Below, in pieces: positions 8,168-18,582 of a stretch of DNA of 64,000 nucleotides. Positions within the stretch are counted from its first letter, which is position 1. Every line of letters begins with the position of its first letter. A program made the position numbers and the translations under genes. The notes under the pieces were generated by a model. It saw nothing but the letters and a program-made list of their open reading frames with translations, was not told the DNA's origin and ran no database searches. Source of the stretch: Streptosporangium sp. NBC_01755. Its GTDB lineage: Bacteria > Actinomycetota > Actinomycetes > Streptosporangiales > Streptosporangiaceae. The DNA is taken from contig NZ_CP109131.1 in NCBI RefSeq assembly GCF_035917995.1, forward strand, positions 4,154,001 through 4,218,000. Direction: 5' to 3'.

Positions 8168-9354
8168 CGCCGGACCCATCCGACGGCCGGACCCGCACCC
8201 CGCGGCCGACATGCACGAGTTCCTCCATTGCCAGCAGCTCCCGCGCGTCGACCTCCGGCAGGTTGATCGAGAGCGACGCGACATCCGCAGTGGTGGTATC
8301 GGCGGTGCCGTCGACTTCGTCGTCGTGGTACCTGGCCGGGATCGACCGGTACAGCAGCAGCCCGCCCAGCACCACACCGGCGATCAGCATCGCCAGTTGC
8401 TGCAGGTGCTGCCAATCGACGTCCTGCTGGTACCGCTGCAGCGCCTGATCCAGCGCGGCGAACGCCGCCGTCGCCAGCGCCGTGGCCGATTCGCGGACCC
8501 GCTCGGCGCGCTTCGCGGCGTCGGCCGCGCCGGTCAATGAACGGGTCTGTTCGAGGACCGCGGGCGCGGCGAGCCGGCCCGCGTCCTTGCGGAACTCGTC
8601 GAGCGGCCCGGCGACGTCGCGCCCGACGTCGCGCCCGACGGCGCCCTCCGGCGTGGCCGCGAGCAGCACGATCCCGGTGTCGAGGGCCTCGACCGCCGAC
8701 GCGACCTCCGACCGGGCGACGGCGACCGCGAGCGACGCCCGCTCCCTGGCCGCGCCGGTCGCCCCGGCGTCCAACGCCAGGCGGTCGGCGATCTGCCCGG
8801 CGCCGATGACGACGGCCGGGAGTCGCTCGACGACAAGTTCGGCCAGGAAACGGTGATACAGGTCCGGATCGGCGTCCAGCCGCGCGGTCGCACCCGCCAT
8901 GCGCAGCAGGTCGGTCGCCAGCACGATCGCATCGTCGTAGCGCTGCACTGAATACGGACCCGACGGCTTCTCGGCCCCCAGCGCGTCGGCCACGGCGCGC
9001 AGGTCCACCGACCGCTGCCGGATTTTGACGTCAGCGGTCTGCCCGGCGGTCGACACCGCGGCCGCGGCGTGGGCGATGGCATCGACGTTGACGGGTGCCG
9101 TGTGCGCGGCCGCTGTCCTGGCCTGGACCAGTTCGGTCAGCAGCTGCGTCGTCGACCGCAGCAGCGGTACCGCCTGCCGCGCGGTCCGCGCGGCCGCCAG
9201 GTGATCCGCGGTGGTGCTTCGGGCCTCGTGCAGCAGCAGTCCGTACAGTGTCGTGAGCATGGCCAGCAGGATGAGGTTCGCGACAATCCGCGAGCCGCGC
9301 CGCGGGCGGCGGCGGGCGCCGACCGGCCGGTGGTCGGCAGGGTGCGCCACGTGC

Positions 9355-9362
<8 letters not shown>
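8157..9362 (-). CDS. Unknown two-helix membrane protein in the amt-conservon operon
   Basis: A 401-residue protein with a basic N-terminus, one transmembrane helix (IVANLILLAMLTTLYGLLL, about residues 28-46), a long Ala-rich helical extracytoplasmic part, a second transmembrane helix (LAMLIAGVVLGGLLLYRSI) and a short acidic cytoplasmic tail. This is the topology of a receptor input domain without any output domain. ATG 9362 is chosen because the preceding eight bases overlap the end of the ammonium transporter gene; an upstream start would lie deep inside that gene. It overlaps the cvnA start. I do not recognise a family. Its place suggests an accessory ligand-binding partner for CvnA, which is inference. 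Confidence 0.75.
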
Positions 9363-10662
<1,300 letters not shown>

Positions 10663-10737
10663 CGCGATTGCCTTTCCCGCCTGCCGGTCGGACGCGACCG
10701 GGTGCGGCCCACACAACGTAACCCACGCTCTTGTCGT

Positions 10738-10986
10738 TCAATACGAAGACAAACTGTTACATGGCGGCCACGCCCGGCTTCTGTGGTCGTGCCACACGAT
10801 GAGGCCGGTCTCGTCGAGGTACAGGACCTGATCCGCGTTGTACGTCGCCAGGTGCGACGGCCACGTCATGTTCATCCGGCGGTATGTAATGCCGTCCTCG
10901 ACCCACGGATCGCCCTCGGTGGTCAGGAACCCCGGCATCGTGAAGGAGAACGGCCGCGTCGGGTACGTCCACCTCGACGTTGCCAC
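10738..10986 (-). pseudogene. Fragment of a hypothetical protein family
   Basis: The open frame carries GDPWVEDGITYRRMNMTWPS, then QVLYLDETGLIVWHD. This recalls a widespread actinobacterial protein of unknown function with a pattern like EPWTE-GETWRRL followed by a FYF-x-DGLLRRHDY strand. Only an internal piece seems left; the sequence before it switches to a transposase-like stretch. No start with a ribosome binding site is evident. The match is from memory and modest. Confidence 0.35.
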
Positions 10987-11119
10987 AGTTCAAGGCGTCG
11001 TAGAGGGCGCCGTGACCGTGCCGATGTTCGGGCGTCAGCGTCAGATCGACCAGCGCATCGGTCCCGGCGGTCAGGCAGTCATACACGTTGGTCCGAAACC
11101 GGGACAACACGGTCATTGA
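10987..11119 (-). pseudogene. Transposase N-terminal fragment
   Basis: The minus strand encodes VLSRFRTNVYDCLTAGTDAL, then LTLTPEHRHGHGALYDALNC. This matches the N-terminal part of an actinobacterial putative transposase family (pattern Y-CL--RADALFEL ... HRRGWGSLY-AL--GRI), with an internal deletion. It breaks off at codon ~45 and runs into unrelated sequence, so it is a remnant. Confidence 0.5.
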
Positions 11120-11340
11120 ACCGACTCGGGTGACATCGTCCACCAAGTTGTGGAAAGAACACAATTTCTCACATGTCTTAATGGTTTAGGGTGCGGTGCG
11201 CTCGCGTTTTGCTGCGCACTGCTCAACGGGTGCCGTGTCCGGCCCCACCGAACCTTGCAATGCTGGAGCCAATTGGCGATGGTCAGAAACAGTCAACGAT
11301 TCTTGCGGATTCCACTGTTCCGGCGCGGCGGAGTGTCCCA

Positions 11341-11883
11341 GTGACCGTGGTCATCAATGAGTGCGCCGCGACGCGTGGCGCGTCGCCTGCCGACATACGC
11401 ATGGCCACGCTGCATGCACATCACGCGCCTTCGCTGTACCGATTCCTGTTACGGCTGGCGCTGGGCGAGCCGTATCTCGCCGAAGATCTTCTGCAGGAGA
11501 CCATGCTGCGGGCGTGGCGGAACATCGAGGACGTGCCACACGGCTCCGAACCGGAGCGGCGGTGGCTGTTCACCACCGCCCGCCGGATCGCCATCGACGA
11601 GGCCCGGGCCCGGCAGGCCCGGCCGACCGAGACCGGCGCCACAGACCTCGCCCGGCTACCCGAAGCGGACGACGCGATCGAACGACTGGTCATCATCCAC
11701 ACCATGCGTGAGGCGCTGCCGAAGGTGAGTGACGCCCAGCGCCAGGTGCTCGTCGAGATGTACTACTTCGGACGGTCGGGCGCCGAAGCGGCGCAGCGGC
11801 TCGGCATTCCCGAGGGAACCGTCAGATCGCGGGCGCACTATGCCTTGCGGGCGCTTCGCGCGGCGCTCGGGCTCGACGGCTGA
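11341..11883 (+). CDS. ECF-type RNA polymerase sigma factor
   Basis: A 180-residue group 4 sigma factor. Region 2 is HHAPSLYRFLLRLALG, then LAEDLLQETMLRAWRN, and region 4 is RSGAEAAQRLGIPEGTVRSR, the helix-turn-helix that reads the -35 element. The pattern is like the SigK/SigL group of mycobacteria, which is normally paired with a zinc anti-sigma factor, but no anti-sigma gene follows. I start at GTG 11341 because upstream residues to 11191 are not conserved-looking; no strong ribosome binding site is seen, so leaderless or weak initiation is possible. A strong terminator follows, so the gene is monocistronic. Confidence 0.88.
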   Translation: MTVVINECAATRGASPADIRMATLHAHHAPSLYRFLLRLALGEPYLAEDLLQETMLRAWRNIEDVPHGSEPERRWLFTTARRIAIDEARARQARPTETGATDLARLPEADDAIERLVIIHTMREALPKVSDAQRQVLVEMYYFGRSGAEAAQRLGIPEGTVRSRAHYALRALRAALGLDG

Positions 11884-11903
11884 CCATCGCGGGCCCGCCG
11901 TCC

Positions 11904-11959
11904 TGCTCGACCCGGTCCGGTCTTCGGCGTCGTCGCCGGAAACCGGACCGGGTCGAGCA
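11904..11959 (+). terminator. Strong hairpin after sigma gene
   Basis: An 18-bp perfect stem (TGCTCGACCCGGTCCGGT and its complement) encloses a 20-base loop, 20 bases after the sigma factor stop. There is no T-run, which is usual for high-GC actinomycete terminators. Confidence 0.75.
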
Positions 11960-12132
11960 TCACCGAGCGGTCACATTCATGCGCGTACCGTTACTCGATC
12001 GCGATCAGTCCCGGACGTAGCCCTCTGTCGCAATCCGTGACTGCTTCACACACTTTGCGGCTGAGTCGCACGCACCTGGCCATTGACGCGGTGCAGGGGC
12101 TTCTTCGTTTTTTGATCTTGACTTTCCGTCGG

Positions 12133-12486
12133 TCACGGACGGCCTTGATCCGGAGGAGTCAAGAGCTGCGAGGTCGGGGAGGTGATCGCGAGCGGCACCG
12201 GCGCCTCCAAGCCCTGGCTGCCTGGTTGGCGAGTGCTGACTTCGACGTAGATGGTTGCGATGATGACGAGCAGCGCGTAGGAGCCGGCGATGGCCAGGGC
12301 GAAGGTGCCCCGGACGGTCGGCTCGCGCTTTCCCGGGCTCTCCACCTTGCTTGCCGGAGGAGCCTTGACGGTCACCCGGCTGCCCCACCCGGTGTAACGG
12401 GTCTCAACGCTGAGCTGCCTGTCCTCCGCCACTGCCGCACTGACGTGGGTGCTCCCCGGATAAACAGCGATCAGCCGCTGGGGGAG
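12133..12486 (-). pseudogene. 3' fragment of LppX-like gene joined to a one-helix membrane segment
   Basis: From 12486 to 12307 the minus strand is about 95% identical to the 3' end of the intact LppX-like gene at 29.7 kb (LSVETRYTGWGSRVTVKAPP). The frame then runs on into a segment absent there: TFALAIAGSYALLVIIATIY, a membrane helix, and a 30-residue Pro-rich tail. The helix resembles small cytochrome-oxidase IIa-like peptides, but this is weak; a GTG near 12345 could start such a peptide. The 5' part of the lipoprotein gene is gone, replaced by the acyl-CoA ligase gene. This is best read as the left junction of the 17-kb island. Confidence 0.6.
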
Positions 12487-12487
12487 T
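12307..12487. repeat. Left 181-bp direct repeat bounding the catabolic island
   Basis: This segment is repeated at 29684-29864 in the same orientation with about nine mismatches in 181 bases. Its right edge lies ten bases from the stop codon of the first acyl-CoA ligase gene. Beyond both edges the two loci share nothing. Confidence 0.95.
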
Positions 12488-12496
12488 TGGGGCGCG

Positions 12497-14161
12497 CTAC
12501 GGCAACGGCCTCGGTAGCAAATGCCCGCGGTCGTGCTTGACGAACTCCTCCCGCAGCGCGGACCGGTCCGCGGCGGTCAGCGACATGTACGTGGTGCTTC
12601 GGGCGGGTGTCCACCAAACCGGGTCGGCGGTCTCCCAAACCGTTCGGCGCAGCGGCGCCTTGTTGACCTTGTTGGTGCCCGTCTGGGCGATCGATTCCGT
12701 GACCCGGACGAACCGGGGACGCCACTTGGTGCCGAGGTCCTTCTGGTCGCCGAGGAACCGCTCGAACGCCTTCGGGTCGAATGCCCGACCCTCCGGGAGT
12801 TGGACCGCGCACATGACGTTGTCGCCGGTGTGGGGATCGGGGACACCGTAGACCACCGCGGATGAGATGCCGTCGTACCGGCTCAGGATGCGTTCGATCG
12901 GGGCCGCCGCGAAGTTCTCCCCATCGACCCTCAGCCAGTCCGAGGTGCGGCCGGCGAAGAAGAAGTAGCCGCGCTCGTCGCGGAAGGCCAGATCCCCCGA
13001 CCAGTAGTCGTCGCCGCGGACGCGGTCCGCTATGGCCTCGGGGTTGTGGTAGTAGCCCTCGAAGGCCTTGACTCGATCGATGCCGACGATCTCGCCGATT
13101 GCCTCGTCGGCGTTGAGCAGGCGGCCGTTCTCGTCGAACTTCGCCAACGGGCACTCCTCGCCCGATTCGTTCAGCACCTTGATGACCTGGCCGGCAGCGG
13201 GCAGGCCGAGCGAGTTGGGCGGCGCGTCCGGACCGGGAAAGATGCTGAGCACCCCTTCCGTGGAGCCGTAGGACTCCCAGATCCGGCATTGGAACCGGTC
13301 CCTGAATTTGACCATGTCGGCCGGAGAGGCTTCGCTTCCGTAGGCCACCTCGAGCGTGCTCAGCCGATCCCTGGGGTCCTCCGCCGTGGCCAGCACGTAG
13401 TTGATCGCACGGCCCACGTAGTTCGTGAACGTGATCCCGTGCTCGTGGATGTCGCGCGCGAATCCCGACGCGGAGAACTTGCGGCGCATGACGATCGTCG
13501 CCCCGGATCGGACCGAGGGCGCCAGATTGGTGAAGATCGAGTTACCGTGAAAGAGGGGCATGCACAGATAGGTGATGGTGTCACGATGCACCCCGATCCT
13601 GTCGCCCAGCACGTGTGCGCGCCTGGTCATCGCGCGCTGCGAGGAGATGACCGCCTTCGGCGCACCGGTCGAGCCGGAGCTGAAGAGCAGGAGAAGCATG
13701 TCCTCGGCGGCCGGTGACCCGGCGGGCAGCGGTGCGCCTCGGTAGGGGCGGAGGTAGTCCGCGTACTCGGCGGTGTCGACGTTCAGGACCCGCCGCACGG
13801 ACGGCAGCTCGGCCCCGGCGATGAGCGAGAGATGCTCATTCTCGGTGACCAGGAGGTCGCAGTCGGTGTGGCGAATGTCCTGCGCGAGCTCCTCGCCGCG
13901 TCGGGTCGGGTTGATACCGACGATGACAAAGCCACCCAGCCCGGCGGCGAGTAGCCAGAAGGCGAAGTCGGGCAGGTTCTGCAGCAGCACCCCGACGTGC
14001 ACCTGCCGGCGGTCGCCGGCGGGGCGGATGTCGCGGATCGCCGCCGCGCGGTCCGCCGCTTCCTGCACCGTCTCCCGCCAGGTCCAGGCCCGGCCCTCGA
14101 AACGGAGTGCCACATGGTCATCGCTCGAGCGAGCCCGTACCAATTCCGAAAATGGACCCAC
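12497..14161 (-). CDS. Fatty-acid/acyl-CoA ligase (AMP-binding, FadD17-like)
   Basis: A 554-residue adenylate-forming enzyme that would activate a carboxylic acid as acyl-AMP and transfer it to CoA. The phosphate-binding loop is LLLFSSGSTGAPKAV (about 160-175), the acyl-pocket and adenine motifs are YGSEAS and ESYGSTEG, the hinge is SDWLRVDGENFAAAPIE, and the catalytic Lys lies in TGTNKVNKAPLR. The pattern GRAINYVLATAEDPRDR is like mycobacterial FadD17 and FadD1-type enzymes, used for branched or steroid-like acids. Start: GTG 14161, eight bases after GAGGAG. It lies 75 bases after the second ligase gene and is probably co-transcribed with it. Confidence 0.88.
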   Translation of the reverse strand: MGPFSELVRARSSDDHVALRFEGRAWTWRETVQEAADRAAAIRDIRPAGDRRQVHVGVLLQNLPDFAFWLLAAGLGGFVIVGINPTRRGEELAQDIRHTDCDLLVTENEHLSLIAGAELPSVRRVLNVDTAEYADYLRPYRGAPLPAGSPAAEDMLLLLFSSGSTGAPKAVISSQRAMTRRAHVLGDRIGVHRDTITYLCMPLFHGNSIFTNLAPSVRSGATIVMRRKFSASGFARDIHEHGITFTNYVGRAINYVLATAEDPRDRLSTLEVAYGSEASPADMVKFRDRFQCRIWESYGSTEGVLSIFPGPDAPPNSLGLPAAGQVIKVLNESGEECPLAKFDENGRLLNADEAIGEIVGIDRVKAFEGYYHNPEAIADRVRGDDYWSGDLAFRDERGYFFFAGRTSDWLRVDGENFAAAPIERILSRYDGISSAVVYGVPDPHTGDNVMCAVQLPEGRAFDPKAFERFLGDQKDLGTKWRPRFVRVTESIAQTGTNKVNKAPLRRTVWETADPVWWTPARSTTYMSLTAADRSALREEFVKHDRGHLLPRPLP

Positions 14162-14236
14162 AAGAACTCTCCTCGTACCAACGCACCGGGCAGAAACGTC
14201 ACCCGTAGAACTATCAGATGAGTGTTTGCCGGCAAA

Positions 14237-15886
14237 TCAGGAGGTGGTCGGCGCCACCTGCCCATCCGCCGATCCCGTGGTCCGGTCGGCGGGCGGGACA
14301 TCCGTGGCACGACGAAGTGCCATCTTGTCGATCTTCTCGTTCGGCGTGCGGGGAAGCCGTTCGAGGACTCGGACGTCGTCGGGCAGCCAGAACTTGGGTA
14401 CGGAGCCGACGAGCGCGCTTCGGATCCGCGCACCCAGCGATTCCACATCGGCGGACTCCCGTGCCACCACGTACGCGACCGGCCGTTCGCCCCATTCGGG
14501 ATGGGGGATGCCGACGACGGCGCACTCCGTCACGCCGTCCACCTGAAGGATCGCCTCTTCGAGCCGGCGCGTCGCGATCCATTCGCCGCCGGACTTCACG
14601 AGGTCCTTGAGTCGATCGACGATCCGCATGTATCCAGACTCGTCGATCGAGGCGACGTCGCCCGTGCCGAGCCAGTCATGCGACTCCCCCTGCCAGGCCC
14701 CCCACAGATAGTCGTTGATGATCCATGGGCCGCGGCAGTTCAGTTCGCCCGTCGACCGGCCGTTCCACTCGACCGGTTCCCGGGTCTCCAGGTCCCGGAG
14801 CTCGAACTCGACACCGGCCACCGGAACGCCCTGAGCGCTCTGGGAGTGGCGGCTGGACTCGGGGTCGAGCCAGCTGCGCGGACGGGAGACCGCGGCGATC
14901 GGGGAGGTCTCGGTCATGCCCCAGACCTGGATCATCTGCCCGCCGAGGTCGGCGACGCGATCCACGAGAGCGCGATCCACCGCGGAACCGCCTGAGATCA
15001 TCCGAGTGCCGGCCAGCGGAGTCGGCGTCCCGGCGGACCTCAGTGCCTCGGCGACCCGGTGAACCACCGTGGGGACCGCGCCGAAGCAGGTGACCTTGTA
15101 GGACTCCACGAGCTCCGCGAGGAACGGTCCGTCGCCCGCCCTGCGCCCCGGCAGAACCATCGAGGCGCCGGCGAGCAGCGAGGCGTACGGCAGCCCCTGG
15201 CTGTTGGCGTGGAAGAACGCGGCGGCGGGCAGGACGACGTCGGCCTCGCGCACACCGAGGGTGTCCGCTCCCAACGCCATCATCGCGTGCAGCATCTGGG
15301 AACGGTGGCTGTAGACCACCCCCTTCGGCATGCCCGTCGTTCCGGAGGTGTAGGAGACAAGCATCGGCTGGTTCTCGTCCAGCGTCGGCCAGTCGAAGGA
15401 GGTCGGCTGGGACGTGGCGAGCTCGTCGAGCCCGGGACAGTCGCAGTCCGGTGCCGCGGCGCCCGACCGGAGCAGCGTCATCTCGCCGCCGGCGTGTGCT
15501 CGCAGCGAGTGCGCGAGCTCGGCCAGGTCGGCGTCGAACACCAGCACGCTGATCGGAACCTTCGCGAGCACGTGGTGCAGGTGCTCCACGGAGGAGCGGG
15601 GATTCAATGGGACGACGACGTCGCCGACGGCCGACGTGGCGAGAATGACGCCCAAGTGGCGATCGTGGTTCCAGGCGAGGGTGGCGATACAGGCACCCGG
15701 CTGCGGTGCTGCCTGAGTGAGCACGGCGGCGTACTGTGCGCTCATCGCGAGCAGGTCACCGTAGGTCCGGCAAACCATGTTCTGGCGGTCGTCGACCGTC
15801 CAGTACTTCTTTCCGGAAAAGAGGTGACCCATTCGCCACAGAAGATGACTGACCGTCAGACCGTCGCGCCCGATCTCTGGCCGCAT
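14237..15886 (-). CDS. Acyl-CoA ligase (medium/long-chain FadD type)
   Basis: A 549-residue adenylate-forming ligase, paralogous in type but not close to its neighbour. Motifs are LVSYTSGTTGMPKGVVYSHR (P-loop), QVWGMTETSP, the TGD of LGTGDVASIDESGYM, RLKDLVKSGGEWI at the hinge, and the catalytic Lys in RTPNEKIDKMALR. The SGGEWI variant is typical of medium-chain/FadD35-like ligases. I start at ATG 15886 with GAGGAG six bases upstream; the open frame extends further but that part contains the regulatory repeats. It is the first gene of the leftward ligase operon and diverges from the crotonase gene. Confidence 0.9.
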   Translation of the reverse strand: MRPEIGRDGLTVSHLLWRMGHLFSGKKYWTVDDRQNMVCRTYGDLLAMSAQYAAVLTQAAPQPGACIATLAWNHDRHLGVILATSAVGDVVVPLNPRSSVEHLHHVLAKVPISVLVFDADLAELAHSLRAHAGGEMTLLRSGAAAPDCDCPGLDELATSQPTSFDWPTLDENQPMLVSYTSGTTGMPKGVVYSHRSQMLHAMMALGADTLGVREADVVLPAAAFFHANSQGLPYASLLAGASMVLPGRRAGDGPFLAELVESYKVTCFGAVPTVVHRVAEALRSAGTPTPLAGTRMISGGSAVDRALVDRVADLGGQMIQVWGMTETSPIAAVSRPRSWLDPESSRHSQSAQGVPVAGVEFELRDLETREPVEWNGRSTGELNCRGPWIINDYLWGAWQGESHDWLGTGDVASIDESGYMRIVDRLKDLVKSGGEWIATRRLEEAILQVDGVTECAVVGIPHPEWGERPVAYVVARESADVESLGARIRSALVGSVPKFWLPDDVRVLERLPRTPNEKIDKMALRRATDVPPADRTTGSADGQVAPTTS

Positions 15887-16002
15887 GTGAACTCCTCGAA
15901 TGTCACGATCTCGCGCCGTGTTGATTACACCGGATCGCCTTTGATTTCTGGGAATTCGTGAGTTGGCCGTTCCCAATGGGCACAGCGTAGATGCGGGCGA
16001 GT

Positions 16003-16142
16003 GGGCCGGGCAATGCAGACTCCCGGAATACATTTCCATCACGCGGAACGGCCCCGGCGCACGGCGGGTCCTTGCTGCGGCCAGGCAATGCGGGTTCCCG
16101 GAATTCATTTCCGCTGCACGGAACGACTGATGCACGGCGGGC
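16003..16142. promoter_or_regulatory. Duplicated operator-like region with two GGAA-N5-TTCC palindromes
   Basis: Two imperfect ~67-bp copies in tandem lie in the divergent promoter region. Each has one palindrome: GGAATACATTTCC at 16025-16037 and GGAATTCATTTCC at 16100-16112, both preceded by CCC and followed nine bases later by CGGAACG. Centres are 75 bp apart, about seven helical turns. A third match lies ahead of the TRAP genes. They are good candidates for sites of the IclR regulator of this cluster, which is inference. Confidence 0.5.
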
Positions 16143-16233
16143 CTTGTAATCTGGCGAGCCGGAGTGAAATCTTTATCCCGGTGTCTTCCTTGAAGGCGAA
16201 GAACGAGCAGCGACAGCACGAGAGGAATGCGGA

Positions 16234-17007
16234 ATGGCCGACTTTGAGTTCTTGGACGTGACGTGCCGGGAGGAGGTGGCCACCGTCCTGATGCGGCGAC
16301 CGCCGGTCAACGCCGTGCATGGGGAGATGTACCGCGAGATCAAGGAGGTGTTCTCCCGGATCGAGGAGTACGCGCCGGAGGCTCGCGTGGTCATCCTGAC
16401 GGGTGAGGGCCGGCACTTCTGCGGCGGCAACGATCTCGAAGAGTTCCGCACCATGACGCCGCAGAACTCACGGCCCCGGATGCAGGCCGTGCGGGAGGCG
16501 TTCTGGGCCATCTACGACTCGACGCTCCCGGTCATCGCCGCCGTCCAGGGCGTAGCCGTCGGAACCGGTGTCGCGCTCGCGGCCTCGGCCGACCTCGTGG
16601 TGGCCGCGCAGGGCGCGAAGTTCAGCCTGCCGGAGATCCAGGTCGGTGCGATGGGCGGCGCGAAGCACCTGTCCCGGCTGGTCCCGCAGGGTGTCGTGCG
16701 CCGGATGCACTTCACCGCGGACATGGTGCCCGCCGAGGAGCTGGTGCAGTACGGCGGCATCGTGAGCGTGGTGCCGGTGGAGCGGTTGCAGGAGGAGGCC
16801 TTCGACCTCGCCCGGCGGATCGCCCGGCACAGCCCGGTCGCGATCCGGGCCGCCAAGCGGAGCCTCAACCAGATCGAGTACATGGACCTCAAGTCCGGGT
16901 ACCAGTTCGAGCAGGGGCTCACCGGTGAGCTGGCCGGGACCCACGACGCGAAGGAGGCGGTCGCAGCGTTCTTCGAGCGCCGCGAGCCCCAGTACATCGG
17001 CGAGTGA
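16234..17007 (+). CDS. Crotonase-fold enoyl-CoA hydratase/isomerase
   Basis: A 257-residue crotonase. The oxyanion-hole segments are HFCGGNDL (near 70) and GVAVGTGVALAASADL (near 110). The second catalytic Glu of hydratases is present in SLPEIQVG, but the first, normally in GGGCEL, is replaced by Ala (GTGVAL). One-Glu crotonases include isomerases and other reactions, so plain hydratase activity should not be assumed. It could act on the CoA esters made by the adjacent ligases. ATG 16234 has a purine-rich AGAGGAA upstream. It is first of the rightward genes and faces the operator-like repeats. Confidence 0.88.
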   Translation: MADFEFLDVTCREEVATVLMRRPPVNAVHGEMYREIKEVFSRIEEYAPEARVVILTGEGRHFCGGNDLEEFRTMTPQNSRPRMQAVREAFWAIYDSTLPVIAAVQGVAVGTGVALAASADLVVAAQGAKFSLPEIQVGAMGGAKHLSRLVPQGVVRRMHFTADMVPAEELVQYGGIVSVVPVERLQEEAFDLARRIARHSPVAIRAAKRSLNQIEYMDLKSGYQFEQGLTGELAGTHDAKEAVAAFFERREPQYIGE

Positions 17008-17202
17008 CCGTCGTCGGGTCGAATCCGCCGGCCGCATTCGACCCACATCGTACCCGGCGGAGCCGCGCGATCGGAAAGGCCTGCCTCGCCTTGGGCTGAG
17101 GCCCGACTGGGCGGGGGCGAGCGATCATGACGGGAACGTTCCACACCGGTCATGACGTGGGGCGTCTTCCAATGCTTCAGAGGACATCTGTAGCATGCAG
17201 CC

Positions 17203-17943
17203 ATGAGCGGCATCAACCAACCCATCGAGGCGCTCGCCCGTGGACTTCGGGTGCTTGAAGCCCTCTCCAGGTCTTCCGGAAGCATGGGCAACGGCCAAAT
17301 CGCCCGTGTGACCAATCTGCCGCCCTCCACGGTGTCCCGCTTGACCGACAGCCTCGTGCGTCTCGGTTACCTGCAGATGGATTCCACCTCCGGGGCCTAC
17401 AGTCTGACGGCGAAGAATCTCCAGCTGGGATATCCGGTTCTCGCGAACATCTCGATTCTCGGCCGGAGCCAGCGGGTCCTCAACACGCTCAGTGCGGACA
17501 CCGGTCTCACCTCCGCGTTGGCGATCAGGGACGGCCTGTACCTCGCGACCGTCGCCACGGTACGCGGCAGACACCCGCACTCGGTCAGCCTGGCGGTCGG
17601 TGGACGACTCCCGCTCGCTATCTCCGCGTCCGGCATCGCTCTCATATCCGGGCTGGAGGAGCCGCACAAGACCAGGCTGGTGAAGGAGATCCGCGCCGAT
17701 CTCCAGGCACGCGGCAGGAACGTGAGCGACTTCGACAGCCAGCTCAAGGCATGTGAGGAGACGACGGTGGCCGTCAGCCGGGGTGCCTGGCACGACGACA
17801 TCGGCGGCATGGCGATGCTGATACGCAGCGGCGGCCAACCGTACGCGTTGGGAGTCGCCTTCAGGTCCAACGGCACTTCCGCCGAGCTCGGCAAGCTTCC
17901 TGTGCAAGCCCTCCGACGAGCCGCGGAGGAGCTTGCCGACTGA
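17203..17943 (+). CDS. IclR family transcriptional regulator
   Basis: A 246-residue regulator with an N-terminal winged helix-turn-helix (ALARGLRVLEAL, then ARVTNLPPSTVSRLTDSLVR, residues ~6-60) and the IclR GAF-like effector domain (from about 80; conserved ISASGIALISGLEE and a final GMAMLIRSGGQPYALGVAF). Family members bind pathway intermediates and control nearby catabolic operons. It lies between the crotonase gene and the TRAP operon and is the only regulator in the island, so it is the natural candidate to control it. It has its own 195-bp upstream gap. Confidence 0.93.
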   Translation: MSGINQPIEALARGLRVLEALSRSSGSMGNGQIARVTNLPPSTVSRLTDSLVRLGYLQMDSTSGAYSLTAKNLQLGYPVLANISILGRSQRVLNTLSADTGLTSALAIRDGLYLATVATVRGRHPHSVSLAVGGRLPLAISASGIALISGLEEPHKTRLVKEIRADLQARGRNVSDFDSQLKACEETTVAVSRGAWHDDIGGMAMLIRSGGQPYALGVAFRSNGTSAELGKLPVQALRRAAEELAD

Positions 17944-18582
17944 GTGCACGGTCGGTTGACGCCATGGTCGGGTCCGGTGCCGTTGTCTTCTCCGGTTCCC
18001 CATGTCGCCGCGCAGCGGGTCGGTGAGGTCGCCCCTGACCGACGACCAATCATGCGATCACTAACCTGACCGCTTACCAGGCCGACCCTGCCCACCTGGC
18101 CGACCGTCTGCACGGCCACTGGGGTGTCGGAGCCTTCCACCATGTCCGTGACCCCGCACGCCCCTTGACCGTGACCGCCCTCGGCGTTCAATTGATCGCG
18201 ACCGCCCTCGGCGTCCAACGCGGCTAAATCAGATATCCCACTACTTTGCCGGGCCTGGCGGTTCCCATTCGACCCGGAGCCGCGTTTTCATTCCACAGAG
18301 CGGAAAGAGATTCCAGGCGGGATGTTGTGCGCCAAGCACCGGCCCCCTACGGTTGCGGCATCGAAAGTAAGGCGGCTTGTTTTTCGGCTTCGTGGTAAGG
18401 ATCTTGCGGCCCGATGAACGGGATCGGACGGGTTCGACATCGAAGGATCTTGCGGCCCGATGAATGCGATCGGACGGGTTCGACATCGGGCCAGAGGAGC
18501 TCCCGCGGAAAAGATCGGTACGCCTGAGCCAAATTAGAGAACGTCAATGCGAATGGTTTGTCGCACCCTGTGCGGAAGGAAC
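17944..18582. other. Intergenic region before the TRAP operon, with 46-bp tandem repeat
   Basis: No gene is seen. A GGAA-N5-TTCC site (GGAAAGAGATTCC, 18302-18314) matches those upstream of the crotonase gene. Two tandem 46-bp copies lie at 18397-18442 and 18443-18488, each containing AAGGATCTTGCGGCCCGATG and ending TTCGACATCG, with three differences. Both kinds of element fit a control region for the transport operon. Confidence 0.6.

Noticed and set aside
10680..10770. GlnR box upstream of amt
   Set aside because: GTAAC and GGTTAC fragments occur but the spacing of the GTnAC-N6-GAAAC repeats is not met.
12307..12487. 181-bp repeat as insertion-sequence ends
   Set aside because: The copies are direct, lie in coding sequence and have no terminal inverted repeats or transposase, so a composite transposon is not supported.
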